Assembly (NCBI GenBank): GCA_965204215.1
Contig: CBDBDZ010000014.1
Location: forward strand, 1,240,001-1,304,000
Length of the DNA stretch: 64,000 bases
Reading direction: 5' to 3'
Source: CBDBDZ01 sp965204215
Lineage (GTDB): Bacteria; Pseudomonadota; Gammaproteobacteria; Pseudomonadales; GM7GCV1
Shown here piece by piece: positions 18,024 through 27,116 of this stretch. The position numbers were made by a program, and so were the translations under genes. Every line of letters begins with the position of its first letter. Position 1 is the stretch's first letter. The notes beneath the pieces are model-generated. The model had not been told where the DNA came from and did no database searches. It worked only from the letters and a program-made list of their open reading frames with translations.

Positions 18024-20917
18024 GAACGTACTCTTTCACCTTTGGAATCAACGTGATGCGAACTGACTACATTGACAGCAATACTAATATTTTCCAGTGG
18101 TGATACCGCATATAGTAATTGCCCAAGACGCTGTTTACCATTGTTAACAATTGCCAATGAGAAGGGGTAGTTATGCTCAACACTCCAACAAGATGAAGTG
18201 ATATAGCCAATTTTAGGGATTGGTACAGGAGCTTTAGGGTCAGTTACTAAATAACTGCCTTCTGGAATCATGGTTTTTTTACAGATGGGGACAATACCCA
18301 TAATCACGCCCTGTGTTGGTTCGGAAAGCACTGTCTTTTGAAGCGAGCGTTTTCCAATAAAGTCTTTTTGCTTGCTGACTAATCCCTCTAACCCTAGATT
18401 GACTAAATTGTGTCTGCCATCAATCTCAGAACCAGCTACATGTCCCATTTCAATGCGTAGTGTTTGCAGAGCTTCAGTGCCATAAGGTTGTACGCCAAGT
18501 GGCGCTCCAACTGTTAACAGCTTTTCCCAAAGCCATAAGCCGTGTCTTGTGCCAATATTAAGTTCATAGGCTAATTCTCCTGAAAAGGATATGCGGAAGA
18601 TTCGCATCTTATTATCATCCAGTTCCAGCGTCTTGTAACCCATAAAAGGCAGATCTTCATTACTTAAATCTTCATCGGGGAACAGCGATTGTATTAATTG
18701 CCGAGATTTAGGACCCGCTATGGAAATACCAGCCCATTGTTCAGTGGTAGATACAATTTGTACATCAAGTTCAGGCCATACAACTTGCAAATAATATTCA
18801 AGGTGGGTCATAACAGGCCCAGCCTGAGCCGTTGTTGTGGTCATATGAAAGTGATTATTGGCAATACGTGTTGTGGTGCCGTCATCGAATACCGCTCCAT
18901 CTTCACGAATCATAACGCCGTAACGCGCTTTACCAACAGGTAAGTTAAGCCAGTTATTGATATAGACGCGGCTTAAAAATTCAGCGGCATCGCTGCCCTG
19001 AATGTCAATTTTACCCAGAGAAGTGACATCGCAAATGCCAACATTTTGGCGCACGTTCGAGGCTTCCCGGATAGTGGCCGTGTGAATACTTTCTCCTGTT
19101 TGTAAATAACCTTTAGGTCGTTGCCATAAGCCGACATTTTGCATAACACCGCCATGGTCTTGATGCCAGTGGTGCATAGGTGTGCGCCTTATCGGCATGT
19201 AGTGTTCATCACATTTACCGCCAACAATAGCACCAATAGACATAGGGTTATAGGGCGGGCGAAAAGTGGTGTGCCCAACTTCGGGTACTGACTTGCCTAA
19301 AATATCGGCAATGTATTGCAAGCCGTTTAAGTTGCTGGTTTTACCTTGATCGGTTGCCATACCCAATGTAGTATAGCGTTTGACATGTTCTATGGATTTG
19401 AAATTTTCACGAACTGCCAGTGCTAAATCGGAAGTGGCGACATCGTTTTGTAAGTCGACAAATTGTTTCTGATTTTCCGAACCAGAGGGTAGGGGCATTC
19501 GCCAAAGTGGATAGGGGATATCAGTGTTCTGGTCAAATTCACCATTGGCTTCACCAATAACTATCTCACCTTGTAGACTGTTGTCGGGAATGAAACTGTG
19601 AATAGTTTCATTAAATTTTAGTTTGTTGCCTGCATGTGATGCGAGATGAACCGTGGGTGTCCAGTGCCCTGATACGCAAATGCAGTCGCAATCCATATTA
19701 AATAGTTGGGTATAATTGCTGTTATCAGAATTTAACTTGCCGATAATAGCGCCTGATACACGCTTATTACCCAGAGTATTGGCAATAGCAAAACCCAGTC
19801 GAATATCAATATTACTGTCCCTGGCTTGTTGAACCAATGCGCCGTTGGCTTTTTCTCGAACATCAATAACTACAGGTTCAATATTCCTGGCTTTAAATGC
19901 TAGTGCTGTGGTATAGGCGCTGTCATTATTCGTGAAAATCAAAGGCTTGCGACCAGGCGTTACTGAATATAATTCCAGGTACTCACGAGCAGCAGAGGCT
20001 AAGAAAATACCTGGGCGGTCATTATTGGCAAACAGTAGCGGGCGTTCAATAGCACCACTGGCAATAACCACTTGTTTAGCGCGAACATACCACATGCGCT
20101 GTAAAGGGGTATGGGGGTTATCACTTGCTTCATGGTTGTTGACTTGTTCTATTAACGTCACCATATTCTGATCGTAATAACCGCAAGCCTGAGTGCGCGT
20201 TTTTATAGTAACATTAGGTTGGACTTGTAACTGTGCAATACTCTCCTGCAACCATTGACTTTGAGAATTATCCAGCAATAGCTTGCCGCCTAAGCGTGGC
20301 TTGTCTTCCACTAATAATATATTTATATCACTTGAAGTTTGTTGCAGTGCATAATTAATACCAGCGTAACCTGAACCGATAATTAACAGGTCGCAATATT
20401 CATAGTAATGGTTATAAGGTGTTGCATCAGCTGTTTTGGGAACAACGCCTAGTCCAGCTGCATTTCTGATAAAAGGTTCATAAATGCGGTGCCAGAATTT
20501 TGCAGGCCACATAAAGGTTTTATAGTAAAACCCTGCAGGGAAAAAATGCTTTAAAACATTGTTGATGGCACCAATATCTTTTTTAACAGAAGGCCAACAG
20601 TTTTGGCTGTGAGCGGTTAAACCTTCGACTAATTCAAGTTCTGTAGCGTTAACATTGGGTTCATTGATAGTGCCGCGTTGGCTGGTGAATACTAGCTGTA
20701 CTTTGGCATTAGGGTCGTCGCAACCAGATGCATAGATGCCCCTGGGGCGGTGATATTTAAAACTACGACCTATTAAATGAACGCCATTTGCCAACAGTGC
20801 GGATGCTAGAGTATCACCTTGGTAGCCAGTGTACTTAACATCATTAAAGGTGAAAGTTAAAGGTTTGGTGCGGTCAATATCGCCGCCTGAATCGAATCGA
20901 AAAAGCTGTTGCGACAT
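18020..20917 (-). CDS. soxA: Sarcosine oxidase alpha subunit
   Basis: This 965-residue subunit binds NAD+ and carries the folate-dependent C-terminal half. The N-terminal ferredoxin-like 2Fe-2S-type fold region includes TGYQGDTLASALLANG. A FAD/NAD Rossmann domain follows with IIGSGYAGINYAL near residue 182, then a GcvT-like aminomethyltransferase region (about 590-955) including the VGICDVTSLGKIDIQG stretch. The enzyme demethylates sarcosine to glycine with transfer of the methyl carbon to tetrahydrofolate or release as formaldehyde, and produces H2O2. It starts 1 bp after the soxD stop. Confidence 0.96.
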   Translation of the reverse strand: MSQQLFRFDSGGDIDRTKPLTFTFNDVKYTGYQGDTLASALLANGVHLIGRSFKYHRPRGIYASGCDDPNAKVQLVFTSQRGTINEPNVNATELELVEGLTAHSQNCWPSVKKDIGAINNVLKHFFPAGFYYKTFMWPAKFWHRIYEPFIRNAAGLGVVPKTADATPYNHYYEYCDLLIIGSGYAGINYALQQTSSDINILLVEDKPRLGGKLLLDNSQSQWLQESIAQLQVQPNVTIKTRTQACGYYDQNMVTLIEQVNNHEASDNPHTPLQRMWYVRAKQVVIASGAIERPLLFANNDRPGIFLASAAREYLELYSVTPGRKPLIFTNNDSAYTTALAFKARNIEPVVIDVREKANGALVQQARDSNIDIRLGFAIANTLGNKRVSGAIIGKLNSDNSNYTQLFNMDCDCICVSGHWTPTVHLASHAGNKLKFNETIHSFIPDNSLQGEIVIGEANGEFDQNTDIPYPLWRMPLPSGSENQKQFVDLQNDVATSDLALAVRENFKSIEHVKRYTTLGMATDQGKTSNLNGLQYIADILGKSVPEVGHTTFRPPYNPMSIGAIVGGKCDEHYMPIRRTPMHHWHQDHGGVMQNVGLWQRPKGYLQTGESIHTATIREASNVRQNVGICDVTSLGKIDIQGSDAAEFLSRVYINNWLNLPVGKARYGVMIREDGAVFDDGTTTRIANNHFHMTTTTAQAGPVMTHLEYYLQVVWPELDVQIVSTTEQWAGISIAGPKSRQLIQSLFPDEDLSNEDLPFMGYKTLELDDNKMRIFRISFSGELAYELNIGTRHGLWLWEKLLTVGAPLGVQPYGTEALQTLRIEMGHVAGSEIDGRHNLVNLGLEGLVSKQKDFIGKRSLQKTVLSEPTQGVIMGIVPICKKTMIPEGSYLVTDPKAPVPIPKIGYITSSCWSVEHNYPFSLAIVNNGKQRLGQLLYAVSPLENISIAVNVVSSHHVDSKGERVRS

Positions 20918-20918
20918 A

Positions 20919-21179
20919 TTATGGGGTAATAGGGAAGGTCTCGTTGAATTGATGTGTCACTGTGTTACGCCTGGCTTTAAACCACTGTCTGCAGCCTGCG
21001 CTGTGTTGCCATAGTTCAGTATGTTCGCCACGTGGGTTATTGCGATTATACACAAAGTCTTCCCACTCCTGGTCCGATATTTCAGTGTTGAGGGCTGGGC
21101 GTTGTATGCTGCCATCGCCGCCGTAAGTAAATTCGGCTTGAGGACGGTTTCCGCAATAGGGACAATTAATTTCTAACAT
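20919..21179 (-). CDS. soxD: Sarcosine oxidase delta subunit
   Basis: An 86-residue zinc-binding subunit. CPYCGNRPQAEF near the N-terminus, RNNPRGEHTELWQH and GCRQWFKARRNTVTH are the family signatures; the first Cys pair and the later His/Cys bind the structural zinc. An upstream ATG at 21200 would add seven residues overlapping soxB, but the start at 21179 matches the family N-terminus (MLEINCPYCG) and leaves 8 bp after the soxB stop. Confidence 0.93.
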   Translation of the reverse strand: MLEINCPYCGNRPQAEFTYGGDGSIQRPALNTEISDQEWEDFVYNRNNPRGEHTELWQHSAGCRQWFKARRNTVTHQFNETFPITP

Positions 21180-21187
21180 AATTTCGT

Positions 21188-22447
21188 TTAAGCTACCCAA
21201 ATTTTTGTGCCAACACCTTTTTCATCGAGTATAGAGCCTAGGGCGAGACGGTCTAAACTAAAGGGTTGAATCAGTTCATGAGGGCGGTTATTGGCAATAG
21301 TTTGGGCAAAAGCCCAGCCAGAGGCAGGAGTTGCTTTAAAGCCTCCATAGCACCAACCTGTATTAATAAAAATACCATCAACGGGTGTTTTATCAATGAT
21401 AGGTGAACCATCCATCGACATATCCATAATACCGCCCCATGTGCGCATTAATTTTAATTTGCTAAGGCTTGGAAAAATAGCAGTGCCTTCGGTGAGGACA
21501 TGTTGCAAGGTGGTGAAACTGCCGCGTTGAGCATAGCTGTTATATCCATCCAGATCACCTCCCATTACCATTTCGCCCTTATCAGATTGACTACAATAAA
21601 AATGTCCGGCGCCAAAGGTTACAACACTATCTAAAAATGGCTTGACAGGTTCTGAGACGCAAGCTTGTAAACAGTGTGACTCTATAGGTAATTTAAGATC
21701 TAATTTGCTGGCTAGTAAAGAGCTACTGCCTGCTACACATAAACCGACTGTAGATGTTTCTATGGTTCCTTGCGTGGTTTCAATCGATTTTATTGCTCCA
21801 GCTTCCAGGTTAAAGTTAAGCACTTCACAATTTTGAATAATATCAACACCCATGTCGCTGGCTTGGTAGGCATAACCCCAGGCCACGGCATCGTGCCTGG
21901 CAGTACCAGCATTGGGTTGTAGTAGACCGCCCACAATAGGGAAACGGCTGGTTGATGAAAAGTCAGCATGTGGTATCATTTTTTTAACAGCATCGCGGTC
22001 AAGTAGTTTCGCGTCAATACCGTTGAGTCGCATAGAGTTACCACGGCGGCGAAAGCTGTTGTATTGAGCGTCTGTATGTGCCAGGTTGAGTATGCCGCGC
22101 GGTGAAAACATGACGTTATAGTTTAGGTCTTGACTCATAGTGCGCCATAGCTGCATAGACTTTTCGTAAAACAGGTTGTTTTCATCCAAAAGATAATTGG
22201 AACGTATAATGGTGGTATTACGTCCCACATTGCCGCCGCCTATCCAGCCCTTTTCAATAACGGCTATGTTTTTTAATTTATGTTCTTTGGCCAGATAATA
22301 AGCCGTTGCAAGGCCGTGTCCACCACCACCAATGATAATAATGTCATAATTTTTTTTCGGGGTAGCACTCTTAAAAGTATGATTCCAGTTTTTATGTTGG
22401 TTCAAAGTTTTAAAGAATAATTGAAAGCCTGAGTATTTTTTCATCAT
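21188..22447 (-). CDS. soxB: Sarcosine oxidase beta subunit
   Basis: Catalytic subunit with covalent FMN and FAD, oxidising sarcosine to glycine. The FAD-binding motif YDIIIIGGGGHGLATAYYLA is near residue 32, and the C-terminal GWCYGGFKATPASG is diagnostic. I place the start at 22447, where the sequence (MMKKYSGF and on) matches the family N-terminus and the length (419) is normal. A longer frame to 22606 only overlaps the Rieske gene and has no family similarity. The ATG follows the Rieske stop by 2 bp, so the two are translationally coupled. Confidence 0.95.
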   Translation of the reverse strand: MMKKYSGFQLFFKTLNQHKNWNHTFKSATPKKNYDIIIIGGGGHGLATAYYLAKEHKLKNIAVIEKGWIGGGNVGRNTTIIRSNYLLDENNLFYEKSMQLWRTMSQDLNYNVMFSPRGILNLAHTDAQYNSFRRRGNSMRLNGIDAKLLDRDAVKKMIPHADFSSTSRFPIVGGLLQPNAGTARHDAVAWGYAYQASDMGVDIIQNCEVLNFNLEAGAIKSIETTQGTIETSTVGLCVAGSSSLLASKLDLKLPIESHCLQACVSEPVKPFLDSVVTFGAGHFYCSQSDKGEMVMGGDLDGYNSYAQRGSFTTLQHVLTEGTAIFPSLSKLKLMRTWGGIMDMSMDGSPIIDKTPVDGIFINTGWCYGGFKATPASGWAFAQTIANNRPHELIQPFSLDRLALGSILDEKGVGTKIWVA

Positions 22448-22449
22448 TA

Positions 22450-23625
22450 TTATGAAGTTAAATATTGGTTGGCAACCCAACGGTGAAAATGATGGGTCGG
22501 TACATCTAAAACGGGAGAAAAGACTCCGCCAGTATAACCAGGAGAATGGCGTCCTTGTTGCATGCCTTCTACAGCCTCTATATCTTCTGCAAAAACGATT
22601 TTCCAACTATCCAAAACAGCTGTTTTGGCATCATCGTATTTAACATGGTTAGATTCAGCTCCAATGTATTGAATTAAGCCCTTTTCATGGGTTTGTTCAG
22701 GGTTGAGTGGGTCAAGAATAATCGAGAAGAAATGATCAGCTTGTAATCCTAATAACACATTGGGGTAGAGCGATACATATTCAGCGTGATTAATCATGTC
22801 ACCAGGCCACTGTTTAAATTGTGGTAACCTGATGCCAGAGGTTTCAGCTAACGTATAACACAGGCTGCCTTGTCCAGACATACTGTCGCCAATCATTATA
22901 TTATAGTGCTTGTTTAGCGGTGAATAACTGTTTAAGCCTGGATGCAGCCAAGGCAAATGATAGGCTTCGCAATAATTTTCAACAGGAAACTTCCAGTTAC
23001 TATTCACCATTAACTCAAAATGGGCACCTGTGTTGGAATAGGTTATTTGATTTAACTGTTCGGAAGTTATGAACCTGGACCAACGCTGGATTAAGGGGTC
23101 AATGAATTCATCGAAACTGGGAGCAGTTTCCGATAGATTGACAAATACGATACCAAGCCAGCAATGACTCCTGACTTGTTTGAGGTTTTTTTCAGGGCAA
23201 ATGAAGCCATCAATTTTATTAATATCAACACCACCAACATGTGGTGTAGCTTTTAATTCCCCTTTTAAATTATAACTCCAGGAGTGATAAGGGCAGGTTA
23301 TCATGCCGCGAATCGATTTTTCTTCAGCTACCAGTTTCATGCCTCGATGGCTGCAGACATTATGGAAAACGCTAATGTCAGCTTGGCGATTTTTTACCAT
23401 AAACAATGGGTAGCCCATAAAATTAATGGGCTTGGCGTAGCTCGATGTTTTTAATTCATGTTCATAACCAATAGCACACCAGGTTTTAGCAAATAAATGG
23501 TCGCGTTCATAGTCAAAAAGACTTTGCTGGGTATAAGCTTTATTGGGCATACCTGCTGCCGTTTCGGTGGGCTGCAGTACCGCTTGAATTTGGGTTTTGA
23601 TATCACTGGAAATTATGCAGGTCAT
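22450..23625 (-). CDS. Rieske oxygenase alpha subunit, probable amine/betaine N-demethylase
   Basis: First gene of the sox-frm operon, 391 residues from the chosen ATG (23625); a longer start at 23691 adds a non-family leader. The Rieske 2Fe-2S motif is CSHRG followed 17 residues after its His by CPYHSW. The mononuclear iron site lies in ENYCEAYHLPWLHPG near residue 200. The sequence groups by feel with the GbcA/stachydrine-demethylase type of ring-hydroxylating oxygenase. Context supports an N-demethylation feeding sarcosine oxidase. A glycine betaine monooxygenase is the leading guess, but no reductase (GbcB-like) or dimethylglycine dehydrogenase gene lies nearby. Confidence 0.85.
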   Translation of the reverse strand: MTCIISSDIKTQIQAVLQPTETAAGMPNKAYTQQSLFDYERDHLFAKTWCAIGYEHELKTSSYAKPINFMGYPLFMVKNRQADISVFHNVCSHRGMKLVAEEKSIRGMITCPYHSWSYNLKGELKATPHVGGVDINKIDGFICPEKNLKQVRSHCWLGIVFVNLSETAPSFDEFIDPLIQRWSRFITSEQLNQITYSNTGAHFELMVNSNWKFPVENYCEAYHLPWLHPGLNSYSPLNKHYNIMIGDSMSGQGSLCYTLAETSGIRLPQFKQWPGDMINHAEYVSLYPNVLLGLQADHFFSIILDPLNPEQTHEKGLIQYIGAESNHVKYDDAKTAVLDSWKIVFAEDIEAVEGMQQGRHSPGYTGGVFSPVLDVPTHHFHRWVANQYLTS

Positions 23626-23703
23626 CACAAAAATTACTATTTTTAAAGAAAGCGCATTGTATATCATATAGTGAAAAAAGATGTTCGTCAAAATTGTTTT
23701 TAG

Positions 23704-23878
23704 ACCAGATTATGCATTAGAAATTGTAGCGAAGGTAAAAATGGCAATATAAAACAGTAGCTCGCGCAAGGAAAATAAGCGCAAGCATAGCAGAGCTATG
23801 GTGAGCATTCTTTTTCGAGCAAGCTGGTGTTTTTGAAGTCATTTTTGGATGTAGCAGGTTTCTAATGCATAATCTGGG
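23704..23878 (-). repeat. Near-complete MITE-1 copy, inverted
   Basis: About 175 bp, orientation opposite to the 6369 copy, ending AATCTGGG at 23878. It fills most of the divergent intergenic region between the Rieske operon and the acyl-CoA dehydrogenase gene, so it lies where both promoters would be expected. The left tip lacks one C and the flanks are no longer matching repeats. The internal 43-codon frame is shifted by one base. Confidence 0.88.
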
Positions 23879-23959
23879 TTCAACTTCTAAATGACGCTTT
23901 TGGAATTGTTGGTTATGCTATAATCTTGTTTCTGCTTATAAATATCATTTGAGCTAAAT

Positions 23960-25765
23960 ATGCCTGCAACCGCAAAGTCCATGATAGTCAATCGTCGCAA
24001 TGTCGATTTTATGTTGTATGAAGTGTTTGAACTCAATCATTTGTTAGCATCCTCACGCTATAGTGAATATGACAGAGAATCAATTGACGCGATTTTTGAT
24101 GTAGCGCAAACGATAGCAGAAGACAAGTATTTATCCTGTGCCGCTAAACTCGATGCTAATGAACCTGCGTTTGATGGTGAGAAGGTATCTATTATTCAGG
24201 AAGTTAGTGAAGGTATTGATGCTTTTCGAGAAGCTGGTTTTTTTGCAGCAAGCTTTGATTTCGATGTGGGTGGTATGCAGTTGCCATATATGGTACAGCA
24301 ATCTATTGCCGATATGTTCAGCTGTGCAAACAATCCTTTGAACAGCTATGCATTTTTAACCATTGCCAATGCCAATATGTTATTGCATTGTGGCAGTCAG
24401 GAACAGATTGATAAGTATTTTTCACCAATGATAGCAGGGCGCTGGTTTGGGACTATGTGTTTATCCGAACCGCAGGCTGGGTCATCATTGAGTGATATTC
24501 GCACCAAAGCTGAACCTGTCAGTGAGGGTGTGTACAAAATTTCAGGCACCAAAATGTGGATATCAGGTGGTGAACATGAGCTTTCTGAAAATATCGTGCA
24601 TATGGTGCTTGCAAAAGTGCCGGGTGGACCTGGTGGTGTTAAGGGTATATCATTATTTTTAGTGCCTAAATACCGAGTGAATAACGATGGCTCGCTCGGC
24701 GAATATAACAATGTTGTATTAGCTGGACTGAATCATAAAATGGGTAACAGGGGAACAGTGAATACCTTATTAAATTTTGGCGAGTCGGGCGATTGTTTCG
24801 GATATTTGGTGGGTAAGGAAAATCATGGGCTTGCCAATATGTTCCATATGATGAATGAGGCGCGAATAGGGGTGGGAGCATCTGCCGTTGTAGCAGCTTT
24901 AGGAGGCTATTTATATTCATTGGATTATGCGCGTAACCGACCTCAAGGGCGACTGCTGAGTGATAAGAACCCTGATAACCCACAGGCAATGATCATTGAA
25001 CATGCAGATATTAAGCGCATGCTAATGCTTCAAAAGGTTTATGTGGAAGGCGGTCAAGCATTAATTTATTATTGTTCGCAATTGGTGGATAGACGAAAGC
25101 TTGAACCTGAAAATATACAACTGGCATTGCTATTAGAAATTTTGACGCCTATAGCGAAATCCTGGCCGTCAGAATACTGTTTAGAGGCGAATAAACTGGC
25201 AATTCAAATACTGGGGGGCTATGGTTATACTCGCGAGTACCCCGTTGAGCGGTTGTATCGCGATAATCGCTTAAATCATATTCATGAAGGTACCTGGGGT
25301 ATTCACGGGCTGGATATTTTAGGGCGCAAAGTACGTATGCAAAATGGAGCAGCATTAATGGCTTTGGATAATGAAATAGTCGCCACTATTGAAGTGGCCT
25401 TGGGCGATTCTGTTTTGCAAAAATATGCAAACGAATTGCAAGCTGCCTGGACTAAAGTGGTAGACACGGTTAAAACGATAGTGTCAGAAAAAAATATAGA
25501 GTTATCCTTGGCAAATGCTACTTTATTTTTGAATGCAATGGGACATGTCTGTGTTGGATGGTTATGGCTACGACAAGCTATTGTTGCTCAGCAAGGCTTA
25601 TCAGAAAATAATAAACATGACGCAGATTTTTATTTGGGGAAACTGATGGCATGCCGATTTTTCTTTTGCTATGAAATGCCTAAAGCCATGACAGAATTAG
25701 ATATAGTTGCCAGTTTGGATGGAACTAATCTTGAAGTGTCACCAACCCAATTTGCAGGTTATTAA
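23960..25765 (+). CDS. Acyl-CoA dehydrogenase with extra C-terminal domain (DmdC-like)
   Basis: A 601-residue flavoprotein, longer than the usual 380. The order is N-terminal helical domain, FAD-binding beta domain (GTMCLSEPQAGSSLSDIRTKA near 170, SGTKMWISGG), C-terminal helical domain with ILGGYGYTREYPVERLYRDN and the catalytic Glu in HIHEGTWG near 437, then about 140 further residues typical of the long DmdC/FadE-type group. Members act on acyl-CoAs including 3-methylthiopropionyl-CoA; the substrate here is unknown. An enolase-superfamily gene follows, separated by a partial MITE-1. The TAA stop lies in the A/T-rich sequence adjoining that element. Confidence 0.9.
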   Translation: MPATAKSMIVNRRNVDFMLYEVFELNHLLASSRYSEYDRESIDAIFDVAQTIAEDKYLSCAAKLDANEPAFDGEKVSIIQEVSEGIDAFREAGFFAASFDFDVGGMQLPYMVQQSIADMFSCANNPLNSYAFLTIANANMLLHCGSQEQIDKYFSPMIAGRWFGTMCLSEPQAGSSLSDIRTKAEPVSEGVYKISGTKMWISGGEHELSENIVHMVLAKVPGGPGGVKGISLFLVPKYRVNNDGSLGEYNNVVLAGLNHKMGNRGTVNTLLNFGESGDCFGYLVGKENHGLANMFHMMNEARIGVGASAVVAALGGYLYSLDYARNRPQGRLLSDKNPDNPQAMIIEHADIKRMLMLQKVYVEGGQALIYYCSQLVDRRKLEPENIQLALLLEILTPIAKSWPSEYCLEANKLAIQILGGYGYTREYPVERLYRDNRLNHIHEGTWGIHGLDILGRKVRMQNGAALMALDNEIVATIEVALGDSVLQKYANELQAAWTKVVDTVKTIVSEKNIELSLANATLFLNAMGHVCVGWLWLRQAIVAQQGLSENNKHDADFYLGKLMACRFFFCYEMPKAMTELDIVASLDGTNLEVSPTQFAGY

Positions 25766-25766
25766 A

Positions 25767-25843
25767 CCTGGATTATGCATTATATCAATCATATTAATAT
25801 TTTTTTAGAAATAGTATTAGAAACCTGCTACGCCCAAAAATGT
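25767..25843 (+). repeat. Partial MITE-1 left half with internal duplication
   Basis: It begins CCTGGATTATGCATT, then about 30 bp of AT-rich sequence, then resumes TATTAGAAACCTGCTACGCCCAAAAATG. Only the left half is present. It occupies nearly the entire 91-bp gap between the acyl-CoA dehydrogenase stop and the next start codon, so it forms the 5' untranslated region of the enolase-superfamily gene. Confidence 0.8.
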
Positions 25844-25856
25844 CTTTGTAATAATA

Positions 25857-26966
25857 ATGAAAATAAAAAAAATAAGTGTTTTTCAGAAGAACCTGCCTCT
25901 GGCAAAACCCTACTGGCTTTCGGGTGGTCGGTTAAAATTTGAGGTTTTAGACGCAACTTTTGTCAAGCTGGAAACTGACGAGGGCATTTATGGTTGGGGT
26001 GAAGGTACACCTTGGGGCAATACTTATGTGCCTGCCCACGGCAATGGTATTCGGGCTGGCATTGAAACCATGGCACATGTGATTTTAGGCAAAAACCCAA
26101 AACTTATTGAAACGGTTGAATATGCTATGGATAAAGAATTGCCAGGACATTGGTATGCAAAATCACCTGTTGATATGGCTTGTTGGGATATTGCGGGGAA
26201 GTCTGCAGGACTTTCTATCGTCGATTTAATGGGAGGCAATAAAGGAGGTGGCACAAGAATTATGTCGTCAGTTTCATCGGGCACACCTGACTATATGCTA
26301 GATTTAATTAAGGAATATAGAGCTTTAGGTTATGTAGGGCATTCCGTTAAAGTTGGCGGTGATATAGAGCTAGATATTGAACGTATTCAATACCTGGAAA
26401 AAAATCGTCTGGATGGCGAGCGAATTTTGTATGATGTTAACCGGGCATGGAGCAGAAGGGAAGCATCTATTGTAATGAACGCTGTTGCCAACCTGGGAGT
26501 AACATTCGAGCAGCCCTCAGAAACCCTCGATGATATTGCAGCTATTCGTCAAGTTACGACATCACCTGTCAGTGTTGATGAAACTTTGGTGACATTACAG
26601 GATATGACGCGAATTGCTCGCGAAGGTATTGCCGATGTTGCAGGTATCAAGCTCAATAGAGTAGGTGGGCTTACCAAGGCGAAACGCATTGTTGATGTAG
26701 CGTTAGCACACGGTATTCAAATTTATGTTATGGCAACCGGTGGTTCAGTATTAGCTGATACCGAAGCTACTCATCTATCGCAAATTATTCCACAAGAAAT
26801 GCGCCTTGGGGGTTGGTCTTGTCAGGAAATGTTAACGGTTGATGTTGCGCCTGATAATGGCTCCAGAAATGTAGACGGCTATATTTACACGCCAGATGCA
26901 GCAGGTTTAGGTGTTGAACCCAATGAATCTACACTAGGCGAACCCGTTGCGGTCTATTCTTTGTAA
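25857..26966 (+). CDS. Enolase-superfamily enzyme (mandelate racemase/muconate lactonizing type)
   Basis: A 369-residue MR/MLE protein with capping domain and TIM barrel. Likely catalytic and metal residues are visible: Lys in HSVKVGG (near 163), Asp in ILYDVNRAW (near 192), Glu in VTFEQPSE (near 218), Asp in SVDETL (near 241) and Lys in AGIKLNRVGG (near 265). The N-terminal part (GWGEGTPWGNTYVPAH) resembles amino-acid-betaine epimerases such as HpbD. With the neighbouring Rieske-sox operon, a betaine racemase or epimerase is plausible but unproven; dehydratase or dipeptide epimerase activity is possible. Confidence 0.82.
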   Translation: MKIKKISVFQKNLPLAKPYWLSGGRLKFEVLDATFVKLETDEGIYGWGEGTPWGNTYVPAHGNGIRAGIETMAHVILGKNPKLIETVEYAMDKELPGHWYAKSPVDMACWDIAGKSAGLSIVDLMGGNKGGGTRIMSSVSSGTPDYMLDLIKEYRALGYVGHSVKVGGDIELDIERIQYLEKNRLDGERILYDVNRAWSRREASIVMNAVANLGVTFEQPSETLDDIAAIRQVTTSPVSVDETLVTLQDMTRIAREGIADVAGIKLNRVGGLTKAKRIVDVALAHGIQIYVMATGGSVLADTEATHLSQIIPQEMRLGGWSCQEMLTVDVAPDNGSRNVDGYIYTPDAAGLGVEPNESTLGEPVAVYSL

Positions 26967-26995
26967 GGTTGTTTCAGTAAAAAACAAAAATAAAA

Positions 26996-27100
26996 ATCAC
27001 TGCATTAAACCGCATTAAGTAATGGTTGAGAGTATTGAAAAATTGTATTTTTTCAATACGACATACTGCAGTAGGCAAGATGCCTAATGCAATGATCTTA
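26996..27100. repeat. Foldback repeat (family 3, copy 2) acting as probable bidirectional terminator
   Basis: A diverged and shorter copy of 14827-14977, sharing the hairpin core (GTATTGAAAAA stem, 27032-27059) and the right end TAATGCAATG. It lies between the convergent enolase-superfamily gene and miaB. The 11-bp stem with A- and T-rich arms would work as a terminator in both directions, which fits its position. Confidence 0.75.
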
Positions 27101-27116
27101 AATAAGCTATTTTGCG

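Noticed and set aside
22448..22606. A longer soxB start that would add 53 residues
   Set aside because: The extension overlaps the Rieske coding sequence and has no family similarity; the start at 22447 gives the normal length.
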